Assembly: GCA_963851085.1 (NCBI GenBank)
Contig: CAWKNX010000015.1
Span: 62,001-126,000 of the forward strand
From: DATFVJ01 sp963851085
GTDB lineage: Bacteria > Actinomycetota > Actinomycetes > Streptosporangiales > Streptosporangiaceae
Length of the DNA stretch: 64,000 bases
Direction: 5' to 3'
Shown here: positions 1 through 8,830 of the stretch, one piece after another
Position numbering within the stretch: the stretch's first letter is position 1
How the letters are laid out: each line of letters begins with the position of its first letter
Notes under the pieces: model-generated
Told to the model about the DNA's origin: nothing
What the model saw: only the letters and a program-made list of their open reading frames with translations
Database searches by the model: none
Made by a program: the position numbers and the translations under genes

Positions 1-14
1 ACGAGCAGGCTCAT
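1..14 (-). CDS. hemA: Glutamyl-tRNA reductase, first codons only
   Basis: Only the first codons are present, at the window edge. On the minus strand an ATG at 14-12 begins a peptide reading MSLLV, the usual start of actinobacterial HemA, which reduces glutamyl-tRNA to glutamate-1-semialdehyde in haem synthesis. It lies 11 bases beyond the rex stop codon, with GGTGAGAG just upstream as a possible ribosome site. The rex-hemA order is standard in actinobacteria and fits Rex control of haem genes. The identification rests on five residues plus this context. Confidence 0.7.
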
Positions 15-25
15 GCTCTCACCGC

Positions 26-844
26 CTACGCCTCGACCGGCGAAGACACCGCTTCAGCCGAAGCAAGCCGCGGCCGCACATCTGGAACTTCGCTCACCGC
101 AGCCCTCGCCGCCGCCAAGGCCGCCATCGCCTCATCGTCCGGCACCGCCACGCCCGGCGACAACGACCCGGAGTGCTGCGTAAAGGGCGCCGCGGACCTG
201 CGCTGGGCATGGAAGGCCAGAATCTGGAGCTCGATTGACAGATCAACCTTACGCACGTCGACGCCGTCAGGCACGCCAAGCACTACTGGCGCGAAGTTTA
301 GAATGCTCGTGACCCCGGCCGCGACGAGACGATCGCAGACATTCTGGGCGGAGCCAGCGGGTGTGGCGATGACGCCGATCGAAACGCCATGCTGTTCGAC
401 CACGGCCTCGATCGCGTCCGCGTGCTGGACGGTCAGCCGGGCGATCGGTGCGCCGACGACGGCGGGGTCCGCGTCCAGGATCGCCGCGATGCGGAACCCC
501 CGGGTCGCGAAGCCGCCGTAATTCGCCAGCGCGCGGCCGAGGTTGCCCGCGCCGACGATGACCACGGGCCAATCCTGGGTGAGGCCGAGTTCGCGGGAGA
601 TCTGGTACACGAGATAATCAACGTCGTAGCCGACGCCACGAGTGCCGTACGAGCCCAGATGGGACAGATCTTTGCGGAGCTTGGCGGAGTTGACACCCGC
701 CGCCGCCGCCAGCTCCTCGCTCGACACCGTCGCCACACCGCGCTCGGCGAGGGCGTGCAGCGCACGAAGGTAGACCGGCAACCGGGCAACGGTCGCCTCG
801 GGGATGCCGTGGCTGCCGTTGGGGGATGTTGGACGGCGGGTCAT
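26..844 (-). CDS. rex: Redox-sensing transcriptional repressor Rex
   Basis: Rex is a cytoplasmic dimer that senses the NADH/NAD+ ratio and represses respiratory and haem genes when NADH is low. From the chosen ATG the protein is 272 residues. A winged-helix domain spans about residues 15-75 (VSSEELAAAAGVNSAKLRKD), and a Rossmann NAD(H) domain has its GAGNLG loop at residues 98-103. The open frame extends upstream to 976, but that start would cross the likely Rex operator at 942-961 and add a non-homologous arginine-rich leader, so the ATG at 844 is preferred. hemA follows 11 bases downstream, consistent with one operon. The C-terminal tail after the Rossmann domain is long and low in complexity. 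Confidence 0.95.
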   Translation of the reverse strand: MTRRPTSPNGSHGIPEATVARLPVYLRALHALAERGVATVSSEELAAAAGVNSAKLRKDLSHLGSYGTRGVGYDVDYLVYQISRELGLTQDWPVVIVGAGNLGRALANYGGFATRGFRIAAILDADPAVVGAPIARLTVQHADAIEAVVEQHGVSIGVIATPAGSAQNVCDRLVAAGVTSILNFAPVVLGVPDGVDVRKVDLSIELQILAFHAQRRSAAPFTQHSGSLSPGVAVPDDEAMAALAAARAAVSEVPDVRPRLASAEAVSSPVEA

Positions 845-941
845 TCGCCGGCGCTCCTGCAAGGAAATCGGCGGCGCGACGGGCCGTCCGGCCTCCGGTG
901 GACGCCTGGCCCGGCGCGTGGGCTGGGTCCAACGGTACGCC

Positions 942-961
942 TTTGTGAACGTTTGCACAAA
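942..961 (-). promoter_or_regulatory. Putative Rex operator (ROP) upstream of rex
   Basis: TTTGTGAACGTTTGCACAAA is an imperfect inverted repeat with perfect outer arms TTTGTG and CACAAA. It matches the known Rex consensus (TTGTGAA, 4 bases, TTCACAA) at all but one position. It lies about 100 bases before the rex ATG and just before the end of the neighbouring glutaredoxin-like gene, as expected for autoregulation of rex-hemA. Confidence 0.75.
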
Positions 962-962
962 G

Positions 963-1313
963 TCAGGGCTTGCCACGGCTCAGGGCCGCGCGCAGCCGGT
1001 CCTCACTGACCCGCCAGAAGTCGTGCTGGACGCCGTCGATGAGCGTGACAGGGATCTTGTCCCAGTACGCGTCCATGTCCGCCGGGCTGCAGGTGATGTC
1101 GCGTTCTTCCCAGGTCACGCCCAGATCCGCGGCCACGCGCGCGATGACGGCACGAGCCTCGTCACACAGATGGCATCCCGGCCGGCTGAGCAGGGTGATG
1201 ACGTGGCCGGGCTCGCCCAGCTGGCCGCCGCTGGCTGCGCCCGCGCTACCCACGTTGCCGTGCCAGGCCGGCCTTGCCCCACGCCGGCCTGGCCCTGCCG
1301 CCGTGCTAGCCAC
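963..1313 (-). CDS. Glutaredoxin-like family protein (DUF836)
   Basis: This is a small thioredoxin-fold protein of the glutaredoxin-like DUF836 family, presumably a cytoplasmic thiol-disulfide protein. The core reads VITLLSRPGCHLCDEAR, giving a CHLC redox motif, and later KIPVTLIDG supplies the cis-proline loop. The C-terminus WRVSEDRLRAAL is typical of the actinobacterial members. The start is uncertain: a GTG at 1313 overlaps the stop of the upstream ABM gene and has a weak purine-rich site, while another GTG at 1253 would give a 96-residue protein closer to the family length. It lies just upstream of rex on the same strand, which suggests a redox-related neighbourhood. Confidence 0.8.
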   Translation of the reverse strand: MASTAAGPGRRGARPAWHGNVGSAGAASGGQLGEPGHVITLLSRPGCHLCDEARAVIARVAADLGVTWEERDITCSPADMDAYWDKIPVTLIDGVQHDFWRVSEDRLRAALSRGKP

Positions 1314-2650
1314 GTTCGGCCACCCCGCCGCCGTCACGGCTGAACATGGCGCCGAGCGACGGCAGGGCCGACACCTTGGCGTAGCGCAGGTCAAGCTCGA
1401 TCACGTTGGTGGCGAGCACGTACGGGCGGTACCTGACGAAGAAATCCTCGACATGTGGCCTCCGCCGGTGATCGCTGTACGCCATCCGGTCACGGTAGAC
1501 CTCGTAGAAGATCCGCTGCATCGGCGCCTTCGGTACCGTGTGCACAACGAAGAGCAGCGTGCCGGGTTCCTGCACGCGGACCGCCTCGACCGTCCGCTCG
1601 GCGAGCCGGTCGAATTCCTCCCCCGGCCGTCGAGCAGCGTGTAGATCGCGATCAGCCCGAATAGCTGTGGGACCACGGCGGTGGCCGGCGGTCCCTGTGG
1701 TGGCGCGGGCGGCATCAGCGGCGGCGAGTGGCGGGGGCGGGGGCGGCAGCGAAGCCGTGGACGCCGCCGACGGCGTGGCTGCCGTGTTTCCCATCGATCG
1801 ACGGATCGAACTGGCGGCCCACGGGAAGCCGTCCGTGGCGAGCGCCGCGAGCGGTCCGGCGGCGGGGTCGTCGATCGCGTCGGGAGGCCCGGCCGCCCTC
1901 AAGCTGCGCCCGCGCCGGCGCCGCCTCCGCCCGGGCCCTGGCTGCGGCTCGGTCGGCGCCCGGGTAACCGCCGGCCCGCAACTGGTCCAGGCGCACTCGC
2001 TCGGACGTGCTGGCCGCAAACCAGACCAATGCGGCGGCCGCGGCGGTCAGCAGCGGATAAGCCACGTTCGGCAGGCTGAGCCGCAGGCTGACCGTGAGCA
2101 GGACGGCGCCGCCCGCCGCCGCCACCGGCACGAACACCTCCCACCAGGCCGGGTCACGCCGTGTCCGGACGGCGGTGATGCGACATCATCAGCAGCGCCA
2201 CCGCGACGCGACGAGGTGGATCCCGGTCAGCGCCGCCTTGGGCAGCACCATGTAGTGCTTCTCGCCAGGCCAGGCCTTACCGAATGCGGGACCCGAGGTC
2301 AGTGGATCAAGGATCAAGATCACGCCGGGCACGACGGTCAGCGCGGCCGTCACGAGCCGGCCCGCGAACCTCGCGGGCAGGGTCTGCGCGGCAAGTTCCA
2401 CGAGCCCCCAGGCCAGCCACAGCGGCGCGAGCAACAAGCCGGCGACCTGAGCGGTGCGGAAGGTGGCGCTGCTGAACCCGACCGCGAAGCCCATCGTCTG
2501 CGCGCCGAGCGCCACGGCGAGCATGAGCAGCACGGACGACCAGGCAGCGAGGAAGCTTCGCGGTGCGCGGATGAACCGGCCGATGAGCATGCCTGTGCCC
2601 ACGGCGGCAGCCAGCGCGCCTGCGAACGAGATGAGCACCGAAACAGACAT
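1306..2650 (-). pseudogene. Multi-TM membrane protein with C-terminal ABM domain, multiply frameshifted
   Basis: The span reads as one actinobacterial architecture broken over several frames. The N-terminus from the ATG at 2650 (MSVSVLISFAGALAAAVG) has several membrane helices. Around 2210 the frame changes into ALLMMSHHRRPDTA, near 2157 it changes again to VFVPVAAAGGAVLLTVSLR with two more helices, then comes an acidic/proline linker. Near 1715-1640 the third frame carries PQLFGLIAIYTLLDGRG. The last frame gives the ABM (antibiotic biosynthesis monooxygenase-like) domain, EEFDRLAERTVEAV through LATNVIELDL, ending at 1306. From memory, Streptomyces has intact proteins with this plan: about six helices, a Gly/Tyr linker and an ABM domain. 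At least four or five shifts are needed, so this is either a decaying gene or a poorly resolved stretch of sequence. Confidence 0.65.
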
Positions 2651-2780
2651 CCCGCCTATGGTGCCCGACGCAGCGCCGCGATGCGAGGGCGGCCCAGATA
2701 TCCGGCTGTTACCCACGCAGCCAGGGACTGTTCACCTGGCGTGCGGAGCGGCCGTAGCCGCTGCGTCTAAGCTGGACGCC

Positions 2781-3710
2781 ATGAGGGGGCTGCAGCGCGT
2801 CTGGCCCGACGGCATGTCCCGGATCCCCCGTATATCCCGCATGTCGCACGAGCACGACGCAGAAGGACGGCGGGCCGCGGTGGCCGGTGAGGCCGCTGCT
2901 GCCGCCGCACACGTCATGACCGTGACGCCGGAGCCCGATCCCACGGCGGCGGCGTTCTTCGACGTGGACAACACGATCATGCGCGGAGCCTCGATCTACT
3001 ACTTCGCCCGCGGGCTCGCCGCACGCAAGATGTTCGGCGCCCGCGACCTGGCCAGGTTCGCCTGGGGCCAGGTGGCACTGCGGATCAGCGGCGAGAACAC
3101 CGATCACATCACGCCGCGCGTGAGGCGGCGCTCGCGTTCGTAGCGGGGCACACCGTCGCCGAGATCGTGTCGCTGAGCGAGGAAATCTACGACGAGACAA
3201 TGGCCGATCGCATCTGGGAAGGCACCAGGAACCTCGCGCAGCGTCATCTGGACGCCGGGCAGCGGGTCTGGCTCGTCACGGCCACCCCCGCCGACCTCGC
3301 CGACGATCATCGCGGCGCGCCTCGGGTTCACCGGCGCGCTCGGCACCGTGGCCGAGGCGGCGGACGGCCGCTACACCGGCCGGCTGGTTGGCGAACTGCT
3401 GCACGGACAGGCCAAGGCGGCCGCGGTCAGCGCGCTCGCGAAGCGGGAAGGGCTCGACCTGTCCCGCTGCTCCGCTTACAGCGACTCATCCAACGATCTG
3501 CCGATGCTGTCGATCGTCGGCTACCCGAACGCGGTCAACCCCGATTCCGAACTGCGTGCGCACGCCCGCCGTGAGGGCTGGCCGGTGCACGATTTCCGCA
3601 CCGGCCGCAAAGCAACGATGATCGCGCTGCCGGTGGCCGCTGGCGCGGGCGCCATCGCGGGCGGTGTCGTGGCCGGCGCCGCCATCCGGCGCAAACGCCG
3701 CGTGCCATGA
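2781..3710 (+). CDS. HAD-IB family phosphatase (SerB-like), two apparent frameshifts
   Basis: This is a haloacid-dehalogenase IB phosphohydrolase. The nucleophile motif is FFDVDNT (DxDxT), motif II is VWLVTATP, and motif III is YSDSSNDLPML. A hydrophobic glycine/alanine stretch and a basic tail close the protein, suggesting membrane association. The reading frame breaks twice: near 3115, where DHIT should continue into EAALAFVAGHTVAE, and near 3300, where one extra base separates PADLA from TIIAARLGF. The two shifts cancel, so the ends are in the same frame. The start is the ATG at 2781, though downstream ATGs at 2814 and beyond are possible. The gene converges on a PlsC-type acyltransferase, a pairing common in actinobacteria and suggestive of phospholipid turnover. 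Confidence 0.85.
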
Positions 3711-3896
3711 CCGCGGGAGGGGCGCCACACCGCCGCGGCGCCACGGGGCGCCACACCGCCGTAGGACGTCCGCCACCATTATCCCGAACGGACCGCATTA
3801 TCCCGAACGGCTGCGCACGCGGCACCCGCCGGTCACGTGCACCGTCAGCGGGCAGCCGCGAGCCGGGCCGCGGTGCACCCCTGGCCGGGGCCACCG

Positions 3897-4781
3897 TCAG
3901 CCGAATGCCCCGCCGCGTTCCATCAGGAGCTTGTACAGCATCTGCTGGATTGTTTCCCGCACCTGATCGGTCAGCTCGAAGGTGGTGGCGGGATCGTCCG
4001 CCGAGCTCGCGTCGTACTTGTCCGTCGGCACCGGCTCGCCGAACCCGATCAGCCATCTGGACGGCAGCGGTATCGCACCGAGCGGCCCGAGCCAGGGGAA
4101 CAGCGGGGTGATCGGGAAATACGGAAACCCGAACAGCCGCGCGATCGGCCGGGCATTGGCGATCATCGGGAAGATCTCCTCGGCGCCGACGATCGCACAG
4201 GGGATGATCGGCACACCCGCACGGATCGCCGACGCGGCGAACCCACCACGGCCGAACCGCTGCAGGTGGTAGCGCTGCGAGAACGGTTTGCCGAGGCCCT
4301 TGTAGCCTTCCGGGCACACCCCGACAAGCTCGCCGAGGCGCAGCAGGCGCTCCGCGTCGGCCGGGGTGGCGAGCGCGTGCCCGGATTTGCGCGCCAGGTG
4401 GGAAAGCAGCGGCATCGAGTAGACCATGTCCGCCCCGAGCAGTCGCAGATGCCGGTGGGCCGGGTGCTCGTCCAGCAGGCCGACCTGCAGCATCATCGCG
4501 TCGACCGGCAGCGTGCCTGAATGGTTAGCCACGACGAGCGCTCCGCCGAAGTCCGGTACCTGCCAGGCATCGCGCACCTGCACGTCGAACCAGTGCTGGT
4601 AGAGCAGCCGGGCGATCGGCATCAGCACCGTCTCGTTGAGCTCCTGGTCGTAGCCGAACTCGTCGATCTGGTACGCGCCCCTGAGCCTGCGGCGCAGGAA
4701 GGCGAGCAACGGGGCGATCCGCTCCGCCAGCATGTCACCACGCTGGGCGCCGTCGATGTCTGCCGTGCCACAGTCCGTCAT
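3897..4781 (-). CDS. Lysophospholipid acyltransferase family protein (PlsC-like)
   Basis: This 294-residue protein resembles membrane-associated acyltransferases that transfer an acyl group to a (lyso)phospholipid. Motif I is ANHSGTLPVD, a variant of NHxxxxD with wider spacing seen in this actinobacterial subfamily. The substrate motif is CPEGYKGLGKPF, corresponding to FPEGTR, and the later block VPIIPCAIVGAEE is also typical. The start ATG at 4781 overlaps the stop of the upstream SDR gene by four bases (ATGA), so the two are translationally coupled. The exact substrate cannot be read from the sequence. Confidence 0.88.
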   Translation of the reverse strand: MTDCGTADIDGAQRGDMLAERIAPLLAFLRRRLRGAYQIDEFGYDQELNETVLMPIARLLYQHWFDVQVRDAWQVPDFGGALVVANHSGTLPVDAMMLQVGLLDEHPAHRHLRLLGADMVYSMPLLSHLARKSGHALATPADAERLLRLGELVGVCPEGYKGLGKPFSQRYHLQRFGRGGFAASAIRAGVPIIPCAIVGAEEIFPMIANARPIARLFGFPYFPITPLFPWLGPLGAIPLPSRWLIGFGEPVPTDKYDASSADDPATTFELTDQVRETIQQMLYKLLMERGGAFG

Positions 4782-5902
4782 GTCGCCGCGCCTGGAGTGG
4801 GTGACACGGCCTCGAGCAGGGCGGCGAGGATCCGGTCGGCCGCCACCACAGCGCGGCTGGGGGCCAGCCCACGGTGCGCCACGAAGGCGTCGAACGCCTC
4901 CTCGGTGGTCCGCCTCGGAGTCCAGCCCAGTTCGCGCTCCAGCTTCGCCCCATCCACGACACGCCCGTACCTGAGCAGGTCACGCTGGTCGCGGGACACG
5001 TCGGGGAACACGATACCGCCGAAGTCCGCCACGGCGCCGAGTACCTGCGGCGGCATCGGCACGGGCACGCGCCCGGCGCGGCGCAGGCACTGGGAGATGA
5101 ACATGGCGCCCCGCCCGGTCACGTTGAACGTCCCTGGGTGGTCTTCTGCGGCCATCCGCCTGATGACCTCGACGCCGTCCAAGATATCCACGAACTGGAT
5201 CCGCGCGTCGTAGCCGAGGACCGTCGGCGTCACCGGCATCGCGAAGTACCGCGTCAGTGGCGACTCGACGCGGGGCCCGAGGAAGTTCACGAACCGCAGC
5301 ACCGAAACGGTCATGTCGGGCCGCCGCCGCACGAGGCCGCGGACATACCCCTCGACGTCGAGGACATCCCTCCCGTAGCCGTGGCTGGCCCGGGGCTCCA
5401 TGTCCTCGGTGAACACCGCGGGATCGCGCGGCGATATGCCGTACACCGCGGTACTTGAACGCACCACGAGCTTCCGCACGGTCGCGGACCGCTGGCAGGC
5501 GCTCAGCAGCTGCATCGTGCCGATGACGTTGGTTTCCTTCATCGACGCGCGCCCACCGGCGCTCGCTGGTGTGGTGGCAAGACCCAGGTGCACGACGGTG
5601 TCCGCGCCCGTGGCCTTGATCAGGTCCCCGATCTGGCCGGTCCGCACGTCGAGCCGGACGACTTCCTCGTCCGGCTGCCCGGTCCCTTGCTGCGGCCAGC
5701 CGCCCGGTGGCGCCTCGGCAGCACCGTCTCTCTGAGCAGCACCGTCTCTCTGAGCAGCACGGGGCCCGCGCACGCCATCACCGGCCGGGCCCGTGCCCGT
5801 CACCTCGATCAGGCGCTCAATGCCTGGCTCATGCCTCAAGGTCCCGGCTACCTCGGCGCCGAGGTAGCCGGAGACGCCGGTAACGAGGGCCACTCGAGCC
5901 AT
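4778..5902 (-). CDS. NAD-dependent epimerase/dehydratase family protein (extended SDR)
   Basis: This 374-residue Rossmann-fold protein begins MARVALVTGVSGYLGAEVAG, with the NAD-binding TGVSGYLG at residues 8-15. Typical SDR blocks follow: VVHLGLATTP, VVRSSTAVYG and VLRFVNFLGPR. The usual catalytic YxxxK is replaced by YGRDV, so the lysine is missing and ordinary epimerase chemistry is doubtful. Near residues 50-65 a short 18-base tandem duplication makes AAQRDGAAQRDGAA. The stop overlaps the downstream acyltransferase start, suggesting shared expression in lipid or envelope metabolism. bS22 lies about 100 bases upstream on the same strand. Confidence 0.88.
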   Translation of the reverse strand: MARVALVTGVSGYLGAEVAGTLRHEPGIERLIEVTGTGPAGDGVRGPRAAQRDGAAQRDGAAEAPPGGWPQQGTGQPDEEVVRLDVRTGQIGDLIKATGADTVVHLGLATTPASAGGRASMKETNVIGTMQLLSACQRSATVRKLVVRSSTAVYGISPRDPAVFTEDMEPRASHGYGRDVLDVEGYVRGLVRRRPDMTVSVLRFVNFLGPRVESPLTRYFAMPVTPTVLGYDARIQFVDILDGVEVIRRMAAEDHPGTFNVTGRGAMFISQCLRRAGRVPVPMPPQVLGAVADFGGIVFPDVSRDQRDLLRYGRVVDGAKLERELGWTPRRTTEEAFDAFVAHRGLAPSRAVVAADRILAALLEAVSPTPGAAT

Positions 5903-5999
5903 CGCCTGCTCCTTGTCCGCGGCGGCCCGCCTGCCCGCGGTGCGGCGCGGTCGCGCGCCTGCGACTCCTGCTGGCCCGCCGCTGCGGTCCGCGATGGCG

Positions 6000-6098
6000 C
6001 TACTTCTTGTTGCGGCGCTGGATACGCGTCTTCTTCAGGAGCTTGCGGTGCTTCTTCTTGGCCATTCGCTTGCGGCGCTTCTTGATGACAGAACCCAC
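6000..6098 (-). CDS. 30S ribosomal protein bS22 (AURKAIP1/mS38-like)
   Basis: This 32-codon gene starts with GTG at 6098 and ends with TAG at 6000. The peptide begins MGSVIKKRRKRMAKKKHRK and stays almost wholly basic to the end, RIQRRNKK. It matches, by memory, the small basic ribosomal protein found in mycobacterial 30S subunits, a relative of mitochondrial mS38. A purine-rich GAAGGTGG lies about eight bases before the start. In actinobacteria it commonly sits between an excisionase-type HTH gene and an SDR gene, as here. Confidence 0.92.
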   Translation of the reverse strand: MGSVIKKRRKRMAKKKHRKLLKKTRIQRRNKK

Positions 6099-6292
6099 GA
6101 CACCACCTTCGCTCAACCCGAGGGGACGGGCACGCCGACTTGTACACCAGATACCAGGCGCATGCCCGGTGCAAGGGTACCGCCACTACCAGCGCCCTCA
6201 GTGCCGCGCGTTCCCTGCGACCGGCCCAGGCCGGTACGTGGATCCCGGCGGCGGTGAGACCCTGGATGACCGTCTGGTCATCCTAGGCGCGC

Positions 6293-6496
6293 TCAGCCGG
6301 TCGCGACGAACGCGTCTTCCAGGTAGTGGTGGACGGCCTGCTCTGGCACACGGAACGACCGGCCCACCCGGATCGCCTCAAGCTCGCCTGAGTGCACTAG
6401 CCGGTAGACGGTCATCTTAGACACGCGCATGATCGAGGCAACTTCTGCCACGGTCAAGAACTTCACTTCGCTCAGCGGACGGTCGCCTGCATCCAT
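6293..6496 (-). CDS. BldC-like/excisionase-family helix-turn-helix protein
   Basis: This 67-residue DNA-binding protein consists mainly of a MerR/excisionase-type winged HTH. FLTVAEVASIMRVSKMTVYR forms the HTH and IRVGRSFRVPEQAVHHYL the wing and C-terminal helix. The ATG at 6496 is preferred over the longer frame to 6550 because AAGAGGG lies eight or so bases upstream and homologues begin near here. It is followed by bS22 about 200 bases downstream, an arrangement conserved in actinobacteria. Relatives act in developmental regulation, but the target is not visible here. Confidence 0.88.
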   Translation of the reverse strand: MDAGDRPLSEVKFLTVAEVASIMRVSKMTVYRLVHSGELEAIRVGRSFRVPEQAVHHYLEDAFVATG

Positions 6497-6754
6497 TGAT
6501 TGCCCTCTTCCGCGCGTGACCTGAGTACGTCCAGCCGGAAATCTGCGCATCAGTCACGCACGTCTCCAGAGTAAGTCCCGTACAGAATGGTGCAACCCCA
6601 TCGAGGAAGGTCTTTTGTCCCCACAGCCCCCTGCTGCCCCGGCCCGCAGCGCCTGCCGCCCAGCCCGGGAGACCTTGTGGCCAAGCCCAGGAGGCCATGC
6701 CGCCGGGCGTCCCCAAGCCCAGGAGGCCCCGCGACCAGGCACGCAGTGCGTTCT

Positions 6755-7963
6755 TCAGGGCTGAGGATCAAGCCCATGGGCGGGAAATACCGCCACCCGG
6801 GTCGCCATAATCGACCGGTCCACCGGATCCGCCGGATCGTAGCCAGTCCTGAACGGCGTGTAAGTGGCAGGTTCCCAATCTGTCATCCATTCGGGCGGGT
6901 GCTCACCGGTCCGCGACCGTGCGTAGTCGCGCCACGCCTGCGGTGTCTCCGCGCCTGGATCGATCGGCTTTCCGGCGGCCTCGGCGAGCACGTGCGTCCA
7001 CACCCTCGGCACGACCTGCACGAGCGCGTAACCGCCGCCGCCGGTGAACACCCAGCGCCCGCTCGCGGCCTCGTGTGCCAGCCGGTGCACGGCCGCGGCG
7101 GCGACCTGCATGGCATCGACGCTAATTTCGAGATGGGCGAGCGGGTCCAGCCGGTGACTGTCACATCCGTGCTGGCTGACAAGCACCTGTGGCCGGAACT
7201 CGCGCACCAGCGGCGGGACGATGGCATCGAATGCCCGCAGCCAGCCGGGATCTCCTGTGCCAGCGGGAAGCGCCACGTTGACGGCATAACCATCGCCCGC
7301 GCCCGACCCGGTCTCGGCCGGAAAACCAGTGCCAGGGAAGAGCGTGCGCGGATGTTCGTGCAGGCTGATCGTCAGCACGCGGGGGTCGGCGTAGAACGCC
7401 GCCTGCACGCCGTCCCCGTGGTGCACGTCGAGGTCGACATAGGCGATCCGCTCGGCGCCCTGGCCGAGCAGCCACTTGATCGCGATCGCGGGATCGTTGT
7501 ACACACAGAACCCGCTCGCCGACCCGTGCATCGCGTGGTGCAGCCCACCCGCGATGTTCGCGGCGTGAGCCGTGGGGTGCGGAGTGCCGGTCCACACGAC
7601 GCTCGCCGCGGCGACGGTGGCCCCCACGACCAGGGCCGAGGCCTCATGCATATCCGCGAACACCGGATTGTCCGGCGTGCCGAGGCCGAAGCGCGGATCA
7701 GGCGCCATCTTCGCACCGGCGCGCCGGACCGCGGCGATGTAGGCGGCGTCGTGCACGAGTTCGAGCAGCGCGTCGTCCGCCGGTTCTGGCACGGCGGTGG
7801 AGACCCCCGGCGTGTCGAACACGCCCATTTCACGTGCGAGGGCCATGGTGAGCTCTACCCGGACGGGCGCGAGCGGATGCCCCGGCCCGAAGTCGTAGGC
7901 GGCGAGCGCCTCGTCCCAGATCACCTGGAGCCTGCCGCCTGCGGTGTTCCCCACGGCGCTCAC
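6755..7963 (-). CDS. acuC: Acetoin utilization protein AcuC / class I histone deacetylase family
   Basis: This 402-residue zinc-dependent arginase/deacetylase-fold enzyme probably removes acetyl groups from acyl-lysine, for example on acetyl-CoA synthetase. Visible signatures are the catalytic His pair in GGLHHAMHG (142-143), the zinc ligands in YVDLDVHHGDG (D179, H181), the third aspartate in QHGCDSHRLDP, and the transition-state tyrosine in TGGGGYAL. The ATG at 7963 overlaps the proC stop by four bases, so it is co-translated with proC and proline dehydrogenase. The C-terminal 60 residues are an actinobacterial extension. Confidence 0.9.
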   Translation of the reverse strand: MSAVGNTAGGRLQVIWDEALAAYDFGPGHPLAPVRVELTMALAREMGVFDTPGVSTAVPEPADDALLELVHDAAYIAAVRRAGAKMAPDPRFGLGTPDNPVFADMHEASALVVGATVAAASVVWTGTPHPTAHAANIAGGLHHAMHGSASGFCVYNDPAIAIKWLLGQGAERIAYVDLDVHHGDGVQAAFYADPRVLTISLHEHPRTLFPGTGFPAETGSGAGDGYAVNVALPAGTGDPGWLRAFDAIVPPLVREFRPQVLVSQHGCDSHRLDPLAHLEISVDAMQVAAAAVHRLAHEAASGRWVFTGGGGYALVQVVPRVWTHVLAEAAGKPIDPGAETPQAWRDYARSRTGEHPPEWMTDWEPATYTPFRTGYDPADPVDRSIMATRVAVFPAHGLDPQP

Positions 7964-8768
7964 GACCCCGTTAGTCCTTGCGCGCCGAGTTCGCGGCCCC
8001 GGTCACGCGCGGCCTCGATGGCGGCGAGGAACGCCGCGCGTACGCCGTGTTTTTCCAGCTCGCGGATGGCCGATGTCGTGGTCCCGCCTGGGGAGGTCAC
8101 GGCCTCCCTGAGCAGCACGGGATGCTCGCCGGATTCGCGCAGCATCGTGGCCGCACCGCAGACGGTCTGAATCACCATTTCAAGCGCCGTCTTGCGCGGG
8201 ATGCCGAGCAGGAGGCCGGCGTCCACCATCGCCTCGACGAGGAAGTAGACATAGGCGGGGCCGGTTCCGGACAGCGCGGTCGCGGCGTCCTGTTGCGATT
8301 CGGGCACACGCAGCACCTTGCCGACCGGGCGCAGCAGTTCCTCGGTTTGCTTCAGATGCTCTTCACCAGCGAAACGCCCAGGTGATATCACGCTCATCGC
8401 CTCGTCCACCAGGACCGGCGTATTCGACATGACCCGGACCACGGGCAGGTCGTGGCCGAGCCTGCCCTCGATGAAGCCGGTCGTGATGCCCGCTGCTACG
8501 GACACGACGAGCCGCCCGGGGGGCAGGCCGACGCTATCTCGTCCAGGGCTGGGGCCATGTCCTGCGGCTTCACGGCAAGCACGAGCGTGTCGGCGATCTT
8601 TGCCGCCTCGGCCGCCGTCATCGCGTCCACGCCGTAGCGCTCGCGCAGTTCGATACCACGCTCGGGCCGCCGCACCGCGACGATCACGTCGGCGCGCGGC
8701 CGGCCCGCTCGTAGCAGGCCCGAGGCCAGCGCCTCGCCCATCTTTCCCGCGCCGATTATCGCAATCAC
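7960..8768 (-). CDS. proC: Pyrroline-5-carboxylate reductase, one apparent frameshift
   Basis: ProC reduces pyrroline-5-carboxylate to proline using NAD(P)H. The first frame starts MIAIIGAGKMGEALASGLL (NADP-binding GAGKMG) and runs through LVLAVKPQDM to about 8525. The second frame resumes with LPPGRLVVSVAAG and carries the family signature through VESQQDAATALSGTGPAY and EAVTSPGGTTTSAI to the stop at 7960. The total span is 809 bases, one short of a multiple of three, so a single missing base in the C-rich run near 8520 explains the break. Proline dehydrogenase lies 62 bases upstream, giving both arms of the proline cycle. Confidence 0.88.
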
Positions 8769-8830
8769 CCGGGCAGTTTATCCCCGCCGGCCAAGGCATT
8801 CCGTGATCGCCGGACCGATCGCCTTCCGTG

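Noticed and set aside
1538..2770. 410-codon plus-strand ORF across the ABM gene
   Set aside because: Low-complexity arginine-rich translation. The minus strand shows conserved ABM and membrane segments despite frameshifts.
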